Below are positions 58,754 through 64,000 of a stretch of 64,000 nt of DNA, in pieces; the stretch's first letter is position 1, and each line of letters begins with the position of its first letter. A model generated the notes under the pieces. The model made no database searches. It worked only from the letters and a program-made list of their open reading frames with translations, and was not told the origin of the DNA. The DNA comes from Caulobacter sp. 602-2 (GTDB lineage Bacteria; Pseudomonadota; Alphaproteobacteria; Caulobacterales; Caulobacteraceae): assembly GCF_011043625.1 (NCBI RefSeq), contig NZ_JAAKGT010000010.1, positions 62,001 to 126,000 of the forward strand, read 5' to 3'. Both the position numbers and the translations under genes were made by a program.

Positions 58754-58816
58754 GCCCCCGACTCGCGGGGGCAACATGACGCAAGTCGGGCCCGGATCAA
58801 GCGTGATCCGGGCCCG
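58754..58816. terminator. Two adjacent strong inverted repeats
   Basis: GCCCCCG/CGGGGGC (58754-58772) and CGGGCCCGGATCA/TGATCCGGGCCCG (58787-58816, 13-bp perfect stem, 4-nt AGCG loop). No T-run follows on either strand, so factor-independent termination is doubtful, but it probably ends the small-protein operon at 58842-60265. Confidence 0.55.
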
Positions 58817-58841
58817 TGCTTACTTCAGGGGCGAGCGCGCT

Positions 58842-59057
58842 TCAGTGGTGCGTCAGCCGCCCTTCGCCGAGGATGCGTCGCACCTCGTCGATCACGACCA
58901 GCGCGCCTTCGGCGTCGTTGGCCTCCTCCATCGCGATCAACCGGTGCATCAGCGCGGTCAGCACCCGTTTCTGGACGGGGCAGAGGTCACGCAGGCAGCG
59001 GCCGAACTCGGCGGCTTCATCAATCGCCGGCTGAAGCGCGGCGAGAACGGCGGTCAT
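58842..59057 (-). CDS. 71-residue small protein, unknown
   Basis: All-helical soluble peptide (MTAVLAALQPAIDEAAEFGRCL, CPVQKRVLTALMHRLIAMEEAND, GALVVIDEVRRILGEGR) ending in two histidines. The ATG has GGAG 9 nt upstream. It is 32 nt from the preceding gene and probably cotranscribed. No family recognised; two cysteines (21 and 26) in a CLRDLC pattern could bind metal or form a disulfide. Confidence 0.65.
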   Translation of the reverse strand: MTAVLAALQPAIDEAAEFGRCLRDLCPVQKRVLTALMHRLIAMEEANDAEGALVVIDEVRRILGEGRLTHH

Positions 59058-59089
59058 GGATTGGCTCCAGGTAAGAGGGGCGCCGCGGA

Positions 59090-59443
59090 CTAGGCGGCGC
59101 GGCCGCCGTCGACGGCGTGCAGACCGAAGGTGCGCGGCGTGTCGCCGTCCGCGGACTTGCCCATGTCGCCGATGGCCAGGGCGCCGCAGCCGATCTGGGT
59201 GCGAACCTCGGCGAGATCGCCGTGCGCCTTCACGATCGTCCGACGGGCGGAAAGGATATGGGTCAGGGTGTCGCCGAGGGTCTCGATCGCTTCCTGGCCG
59301 ATCACGGCCGACAGCTGCGCATCGAGCCGCAGGGAGGGCAGCAGGCCCACCAGCTCGGCGGTTTCGCGCAGGGCCGCATCGATGGCGGCTTCGGCGCGCT
59401 TGAGTTTCTCGGCCCCAGCACGGGCCGCGTCGCTGCGTTTCAT
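59090..59443 (-). CDS. 117-residue helical protein, unknown
   Basis: An N-terminal ~75 residues predicted all-helical (RAGAEKLKRAEAAIDAALRETAELVGLLPSLRLDAQLSAVIGQEAIETLGDTLTHILSARRTIVKAHGDLAEVRTQIG), then a glycine-rich, disordered tail. GGGAGA precedes the ATG by ~9 nt. No signal peptide. The tail ends TFGLHAVDGGRAA. It lies 75 nt after the HTH frame ends. Codon use is normal, so it is a real gene; family unrecognised. Confidence 0.65.
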   Translation of the reverse strand: MKRSDAARAGAEKLKRAEAAIDAALRETAELVGLLPSLRLDAQLSAVIGQEAIETLGDTLTHILSARRTIVKAHGDLAEVRTQIGCGALAIGDMGKSADGDTPRTFGLHAVDGGRAA

Positions 59444-59518
59444 GCAAGACTCTCCCACTCGCGCGGGAGCCCCCCGCACGTTCAAGGCGATGAATTGTTC
59501 GGAACTTGGTTTTGCCGG

Positions 59519-60265
59519 TCAGTGCGCCGGCGGAGTGCTCCAGCCCTCGCGGAACCGCTGAAGGGCGAAGAGGAATTCATGGGCGCCCATGGTCACCACG
59601 CTGAGCAGCACGCCGGCCGCCAGGGCTGAAACCAGGATCAGGCCCATCCATTGGGCGGGAGTCAGGTCATGGCGCCAACCTCCCCGCGTTCGGACCGGAT
59701 CGGACTGTCGTCCGACAGGAACGCCGTCGCCGCGAGAACCCGCAGCAGCAGCTTCGAAGGAGGATCGCCAGCCGCCTGCGCCTTGCGCAGCGCCGAAACC
59801 GTCTCCGGCACCAGGCGCTCCCGCTCCGGCGTGCCCGCCATCAGGGTGAGGCCCTCTTCCAACGACTTCCAGCTCGCGATGAAGAACGCCGAGCCGGGAG
59901 GCGTGCCCGAAGGCCTGGTCTTGGGTGAGTTGTCGTTCATGGCCATGGCCGCTCCCGCTGTTGAAGTCAGGAGAGACCGGCTCGGGCTGGACGGCTAGGT
60001 CTGGCGATTGCCTACGGTAGTCATTACCGGGGTCCCAATTACCGGGGGCCTGCTCCCAGGCCACGAAGGCCAGGGCGGCGTCGCGGCGCGGCATGCCGGC
60101 CAGGCGGCGCCGGGCGCTGAGGACGTGCATCTCGACGGTCTTGGGCGACAGGCTGAGCAGGCGCGCGATTTCCTTCGAGCGCTGATGCTGGGCGATCAGG
60201 CGCAGGATCTCGCGCTCACGCGGCGTGAGTTTCTCGAAACCAAGGCTGTCGGCAGGCTCGACCAT
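59519..60265 (-). CDS. LuxR-type HTH protein, frame open into a C-terminal membrane helix
   Basis: Residues 10-75 are a LuxR/FixJ-type HTH (FEKLTPREREILRLIAQHQRSKEIARLLSLSPKTVEMHVLSARRRLAG), with no receiver domain. The frame stays open for 248 codons and ends in a membrane helix (HDLTPAQWMGLILVSALAAGVLLSVVTMG). Small LuxR proteins with such a C-terminal anchor occur in related bacteria, so this could be one membrane-tethered regulator. But between ~80 and ~200 the coding bias belongs to another frame (59662-59946), so the true HTH end is uncertain. The HTH part is sure; the rest is not. Confidence 0.55.
   Translation of the reverse strand: MVEPADSLGFEKLTPREREILRLIAQHQRSKEIARLLSLSPKTVEMHVLSARRRLAGMPRRDAALAFVAWEQAPGNWDPGNDYRRQSPDLAVQPEPVSPDFNSGSGHGHERQLTQDQAFGHASRLGVLHRELEVVGRGPHPDGGHAGAGAPGAGDGFGAAQGAGGWRSSFEAAAAGSRGDGVPVGRQSDPVRTRGGWRHDLTPAQWMGLILVSALAAGVLLSVVTMGAHEFLFALQRFREGWSTPPAH
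59662..59946 (-). CDS. 94-residue protein overlapping the HTH frame, unknown
   Basis: An ORF with very strong third-position GC (clearly the coding frame here), an ATG with GGGAG five to six nt upstream, and a stop TGA. The product is helical (FFIASWKSLEEGLTLMAGTPERERLVPETVSALRKAQAAGDPPSKLLLRVLAATAFLSDD). Its stop overlaps a CTG (CTGA) that would begin a 48-residue membrane peptide continuing to 59519; the first ATG of that tail is at 59647. So the locus may be three genes: HTH, this protein, and a small membrane protein. Confidence 0.6.
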   Translation of the reverse strand: MAMNDNSPKTRPSGTPPGSAFFIASWKSLEEGLTLMAGTPERERLVPETVSALRKAQAAGDPPSKLLLRVLAATAFLSDDSPIRSERGEVGAMT

Positions 60266-60339
60266 GGCGCTAAGATGGTCCTAGCACAGCCTCTCGTCCA
60301 GCGGTCCGACGTCAATTCCGGTCGCGCCAAGGTTAACGT

Positions 60340-62508
60340 TCAGACAGATCGGACGAACGGCAGCCTCGTCGTCGACTGGCCCGACAGCGCCAGCAGCGCG
60401 TTGGCGACGGCCGGGGCGATCACCGGCGTGCCCGGCTCGCCCACCCCGCTGGGCGGCGCGGCCGATGGGACGATGTTGGTCTCCACGCTCGGCGCCTCGC
60501 CGATCCGCAGCACCCGATAGGTGTCGAAATTGCTCTGGTCGACCGCGCCGTCGGTCAGGGTGATCTCGCCGTACAGCGCCGCCGACAGGCCATAGCAGGT
60601 CCCGCCCTCCATCTGGGCGGCGATCTGGTCGGGCGACACGGCCACGCCGCAGTCGACGGCGGTGACCACCCGGCCGACCTGGGGCGCGCCGTCGGCCAGC
60701 CTGACCTCGGCGACCTGGGCCACCACCGAGCCGAAGCTCTCGTGCACCGCCACCCCGCGCGTCCAGCCGGCCGAGGCGGTCGGCCCGGCCTTCTCGACCG
60801 CCAGATCCAGCGCCGCCAGGTGCCGGTCGGCCCCGGCCTTGGCGTAGAGCGCGCGGCGGTACTCGACCGGATCCTTGCCGGCCTTGCGGGCCAGCTGGTC
60901 GATCGTGTGCTCCATGACGAAGGCGGTGTGGGTGGCCCCCACCGAGCGCCACCACAGCACCGGCACGCCGACCTCCGGGAAGGCGACCTGGGCGTCGACC
61001 ACGGGCGTCGCCTTCAGGTAGGGCGAATCCATCGCCCCCTCGACGGCGGTCTGGTCGACGCCCTTCGAGGGCATCGGCGAGTCCTTCATGATCGACTGGC
61101 TGACGATGCGATGGCGCCAGGTCGCCGGCATGCCGTCCTTGTCCAGCGTCACGCGCACGGCGTGCGCCACCAGCGGCCGATAGTGGCCGGCGCGCATGTC
61201 GTCCTCGCGGGTCCAGACCAGCTTCACCGGCTTGCCGCCCCCCACCTTCTTGGCCACGTGCACGCACTCGGCCACGTAGTCGGAGGTGAAGGTCGCCCGC
61301 CGCCCGAACGAGCCGCCCGCGAACAGGGTCTCGACCTCGACCGAGCCCGGCAGGGCGCCGACGATCTTGGCCGCGTTCAGCTGGTCCAGCGTCTGGCCCT
61401 GCGAGCCGTGCACCAGCCTGACCGAACCGCCGTCGACGATCGCCACGCAGTTCATCGGCTCCATCGTGGCGTGGGCCAGGTAGGGAAACTCGTAGACCGC
61501 CTCGAAGGCGTCAGATCCTCCGGCCGCCTGGGCCGCGTCGCCCTTGGCGCCGAACGACTCCCACTTCTGGTCGGCCGGACCCTTGCCGGTCGCCAGGTCC
61601 CGGAACGCCGCGGCGATCTGCGCCGAACCGCGCTTCTCGGCCTTGGCCTCGTCCCAGCGCACCTGCAGCGCCTCGCGGCCCAGGCGCGCGGCCCAGGTGG
61701 ACCTGGCCACCACCGCCACGCCGGTGGGGATCTCGAACACGTCGACCACGCCGGCGACCTTCCTGGCCGCGTCGGCGTCGAAGCTCTCGACCTTGCCCCC
61801 GAACCTGGGCGCATGGGCGACCATGGCCGTCAGCATGTCGGGCAGACGGACGTCCTGGGTGTAGCGGGCCGTCCCGTCGCTCTTGGCCTGCGCGTCCTTG
61901 CGGCGGACGCGGTCGGTGCCGATCAGGGTGAAGGACTTGGGGTCCTTCAGCGGCGGGTTCTCCGGCGGCGTCACCTTGGCGGCGTCGGCCATCAGGTCGG
62001 CGAAGGCGGCGGTCTTGCCCGAGGCGTGGGTCAGCACCCCGTCCTTGACCACCACCTCGCCGGCCGGGACGTTCCAGCGGTTGGCGGCGGCCTCGATGAA
62101 CATCGCCCGCGCCCCGGCGCCGGCCTTGCGCAGCTGCTCCCAGCTGTTGGAGATCGCCGAGCTGCCGCCGGTCAGCTGCGCGCCCAGGGCGCCGTTGCCA
62201 TAGAGCTTGGCGTTGGCCGGCGACTGCTCGACCCGCACCTTGGTCCAGTCGGCGTCCAGTTCCTCGGCCACGATCGCCGCCAGGCCCGCGTGGCTGCCCT
62301 GGCCGAACTCGATGTGCTTGGAGATCACCGTGACGAAGCCGTCGGGCTCGAAGCGGATGAACGGGCCGAACGCCCCGACCTCGACCTTGGAGCCGGCGCT
62401 CATCAGGTCGGCGGGCGAGCAGCCCACCGTCAGCGCCCCGCCGACCATCACGGCCCCGACCACCACCTCGCGGCGGCTGAGGCCCTGCCTGTTCAGGGGC
62501 GCGTTCAT
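60340..62508 (-). CDS. Xanthine-oxidase-family molybdopterin subunit (IorB-like)
   Basis: 722 residues. A Tat signal ([21 protein letters not shown]) is at the N-terminus, so it is exported folded. The molybdopterin domain includes [39 protein letters not shown] and [17 protein letters not shown], and the C-terminal [16 protein letters not shown]. It resembles the large subunit of isoquinoline 1-oxidoreductase or aldehyde dehydrogenases; the substrate is not deducible. It overlaps the iron-sulfur subunit by ATGA. MocA and XdhC nearby are the likely cofactor helpers. Confidence 0.9.
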   Translation of the reverse strand: MNAPLNRQGLSRREVVVGAVMVGGALTVGCSPADLMSAGSKVEVGAFGPFIRFEPDGFVTVISKHIEFGQGSHAGLAAIVAEELDADWTKVRVEQSPANAKLYGNGALGAQLTGGSSAISNSWEQLRKAGAGARAMFIEAAANRWNVPAGEVVVKDGVLTHASGKTAAFADLMADAAKVTPPENPPLKDPKSFTLIGTDRVRRKDAQAKSDGTARYTQDVRLPDMLTAMVAHAPRFGGKVESFDADAARKVAGVVDVFEIPTGVAVVARSTWAARLGREALQVRWDEAKAEKRGSAQIAAAFRDLATGKGPADQKWESFGAKGDAAQAAGGSDAFEAVYEFPYLAHATMEPMNCVAIVDGGSVRLVHGSQGQTLDQLNAAKIVGALPGSVEVETLFAGGSFGRRATFTSDYVAECVHVAKKVGGGKPVKLVWTREDDMRAGHYRPLVAHAVRVTLDKDGMPATWRHRIVSQSIMKDSPMPSKGVDQTAVEGAMDSPYLKATPVVDAQVAFPEVGVPVLWWRSVGATHTAFVMEHTIDQLARKAGKDPVEYRRALYAKAGADRHLAALDLAVEKAGPTASAGWTRGVAVHESFGSVVAQVAEVRLADGAPQVGRVVTAVDCGVAVSPDQIAAQMEGGTCYGLSAALYGEITLTDGAVDQSNFDTYRVLRIGEAPSVETNIVPSAAPPSGVGEPGTPVIAPAVANALLALSGQSTTRLPFVRSV

Positions 62509-63074
62509 CGCACCTCTCCGCGCTGCACCCGCGAGGTCGCGCCCGAAGCCGCCGAGATCGCCTCGTCGACGGCCGCCTCGACCTCGGCCTCCTTGGCGAC
62601 CGGCGGCGCGGCGACCACCGGGGCGGCCGCGCTGGTCGCGGCCTCCTTGATCGCCGCCCGGATCCGCTGATAGGCGCCGCAGCGACAGATGTTGCCGCCC
62701 ATGGCCGCGTCGATGTCCTCGTCGCTGGGCGACTTGGTCGCCGCCAGCAGGGCGGCGGCCGACATGATCTGGCCCGACTGGCAGTAGCCGCACTGGGGCA
62801 CGTCCAGCCTGACCCAGGCCTGCTGCAGCGGATGGGCGCCGCCAAGGCCCTCGATGGTGGTGATCTTCGCGCCCGACAGCGCCGCGATCGGGGTGACGCA
62901 AGAGCGCACCGGGTCGCCGTTCACATGCACCGTGCAGGCCCCGCACTGGGCCAGGCCGCAGCCGAACTTCGTGCCGGTCAGGCCCAGCTCGTCGCGCAGC
63001 ACCCACAGGAGCGGCGTGTCCGGCTCGGCCTCCACCGACACCGTCTTGCCGTTGACGTCCAAGCTCGCCGCCAT
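62505..63074 (-). CDS. (2Fe-2S)-binding subunit of a xanthine-oxidase-family enzyme (IorA-like)
   Basis: 189 residues. The N-terminal plant-type cluster motif is [22 protein letters not shown] (~37-58) and the second, helical cluster is [10 protein letters not shown] with [10 protein letters not shown]. These are the two clusters that carry electrons away from the Mo site. A ~40-residue Ala/Glu/Val-rich extension at the C-terminus (after ~150) is unusual for this subunit and may bind a partner or anchor it. Start [16 protein letters not shown]; an upstream ATG is not supported. Confidence 0.92.
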   Translation of the reverse strand: MAASLDVNGKTVSVEAEPDTPLLWVLRDELGLTGTKFGCGLAQCGACTVHVNGDPVRSCVTPIAALSGAKITTIEGLGGAHPLQQAWVRLDVPQCGYCQSGQIMSAAALLAATKSPSDEDIDAAMGGNICRCGAYQRIRAAIKEAATSAAAPVVAAPPVAKEAEVEAAVDEAISAASGATSRVQRGEVR

Positions 63075-63272
63075 TGCGTCCCTCCTGCCCCGAAGCGGAG
63101 CTAACACCGTTATCCCGATGCGCCGCCAGCGAAAATTAACGCCGTCAGGATCGCGCCCGTCCCCACATCGTCGCCAGATCCTTGAACGCCTGTTGCGAGA
63201 AAGGGCTCACGCTCGCGGCCGACGCGCCCTAGCTTTGGGGCTCGACCCGCGCCCCGCCCAGAGGACCCCGCC

Positions 63273-64000
63273 TTGGACTCCTTTCCCGCCTACTTCCCCC
63301 TCGCCGGCCGCAAGGTGGTGATCGCCGGAACCGGCGAAGGCGCCGAGGCCAAGGCCCGGCTGTTCGACGGCTCGCCGGCCACGCTGGTGCGCCTCGACGG
63401 CCACGCCGCCTTCCTGCCCGGCTCGTACACCGGCGCGGTGCTGGCCTTCGTTTCGAGCGCCGACGAGGTGTTCGCCCAGGCCGCCGCGCGGGCCGCGCGG
63501 GCCGCCGGCGTGCTGGTCAACGTCGTCGACAAGCCCGACATGTGCGACTTCAACACCCCGGCGGTCATCGATCGGGGCGAGGTGGTGGCCGCCGTCGGCA
63601 CCGGCGGCGCGGCGCCCGTGCTGGCCACGATGCTGCGTTCGGACATCGAGGCCCAGGTGCCCGAGGGCGCCGGCCGCGTGGCCGCGCTGATGCGCAATTT
63701 CCAGAGCGAGGTGCGCGGCGCCCTGCCCACCCTGCACGAACGCCGCGCCTTCCTGCGCGAGGCCCTCTCGGGCGAGGCGGCCCAGGCGGCCATGACCGGC
63801 GACATGGAAAAGGCCGGCCAGCTGTTCCGCGAGGCCCTGGCCAAGAGCGTGAAGAAGGAAGGCAAGGTCCGCTTCGTGGCCGGCAAGGGCCCCGCCGACC
63901 TGCTGACCCTGCGCGCTGTGCGGGCGCTCAGCGCCGCGGACGTGCTGGTCATCGACGAGGCCGCCGATCCCGAAGTGGTCACCATGGCCCGCCGCGACGC
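63273..64000 (+). CDS. cysG: Siroheme synthase CysG (3' truncated)
   Basis: A TTG start at 63273 with GAGGA 7 nt upstream; the frame runs off the window end after ~242 residues. The N-terminal precorrin-2 dehydrogenase/ferrochelatase part is visible: LAGRKVVIAGTGEGAEAKARLF as the NAD-binding loop, FVSSADEVFAQAAARAARAAGVLVNVVDKPDMCDFNTPAVI and VAAVGTGGAAPVLATMLRSDIEAQVPEG. The last stretch (GKVRFVAGKGPADLLTLRAVRALSAADVLVIDEAADP) begins the SAM-dependent uroporphyrinogen methylase half, so it is the fused CysG type. It makes siroheme for sulfite or nitrite reductase. Confidence 0.9.
   Translation, partial: MDSFPAYFPLAGRKVVIAGTGEGAEAKARLFDGSPATLVRLDGHAAFLPGSYTGAVLAFVSSADEVFAQAAARAARAAGVLVNVVDKPDMCDFNTPAVIDRGEVVAAVGTGGAAPVLATMLRSDIEAQVPEGAGRVAALMRNFQSEVRGALPTLHERRAFLREALSGEAAQAAMTGDMEKAGQLFREALAKSVKKEGKVRFVAGKGPADLLTLRAVRALSAADVLVIDEAADPEVVTMARRD

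Noticed and set aside
63207..63985. Minus-strand frames at the right end of the window
   Set aside because: They are opposite the cysG start. The plus frame has the siroheme synthase motifs and begins at a TTG, which explains why no ATG-led ORF appears there.

Overview
The window is a 64 kb piece of a very GC-rich alphaproteobacterial chromosome, almost certainly a Caulobacter or close Caulobacteraceae relative. The evidence is the usg-trpFBA-accD-folC order known from Caulobacter crescentus, a PAS-GEDEF-EAL phosphodiesterase matching Caulobacter PdeA, PhaR/PhbA/PhbB, a large TonB-dependent receptor, an HWE-family kinase, and strong third-position GC bias. It looks like core chromosome. I see no insertion sequence, prophage, integrase, tRNA, rRNA or CRISPR array.

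Layout. 0-8 kb: the end of a von Willebrand-type protein, the ydbH-ynbE-ydbL envelope operon, dapB, and a divergent bifunctional malic enzyme (maeB). 8-17 kb: an HWE histidine kinase, an SDR enzyme, then usg-trpF-trpB-(42-codon membrane ORF)-trpA-accD-folC, with a WD40 protein facing back. 17-25 kb: a lone exbD, a LysE exporter, an SDR, a lipoprotein, a small membrane protein, pdeA, a GNAT and an M16 peptidase. 25-33 kb: a minus-strand respiratory block, coxB-coxA-ctaB-coxF-like-ctaG-coxC-DUF983-surf1-thrC, encoding an aa3-type oxidase with its heme O synthase, copper chaperone and assembly factors. 33-39 kb: a PadR-DUF1700-DUF2807 cassette, tldD and a TonB-dependent receptor. 39-49 kb: two uncharacterised envelope proteins, the PHB genes phbB/phbA divergent from the regulator phaR with a PhaR-type operator between them, a second thiolase, a sulfite-oxidase-like molybdoprotein and a membrane protein. 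49-54 kb: divergent GT2/GT39 lipid-linked sugar genes, HMG-CoA lyase, a SpsF-like cytidylyltransferase and an aldo/keto reductase. 54-63 kb: a molybdenum cofactor island (xdhC, moaC, moaB, moaE, moaD, moaA, mocA-like) and, after a run of small unknown proteins behind a LuxR-type HTH, a two-subunit xanthine-oxidase-family enzyme that probably uses the cofactor. The window closes inside a siroheme synthase (cysG).

The most unusual material is between and inside the recognised genes. Several families of composite palindromic repeats sit against stop codons. A small membrane ORF is coupled between trpB and trpA. AccD has lost three of four zinc-ribbon cysteines. An HTH frame runs open through a different, strongly coding frame near 59.5-60.3 kb. 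A triple-hairpin segment lies near 45.5 kb. A membrane-anchored coiled-coil protein at 39.2-40.5 kb belongs to no family I recognise. I found no obvious new defence or mobile system. All names rest on motif recognition by eye.
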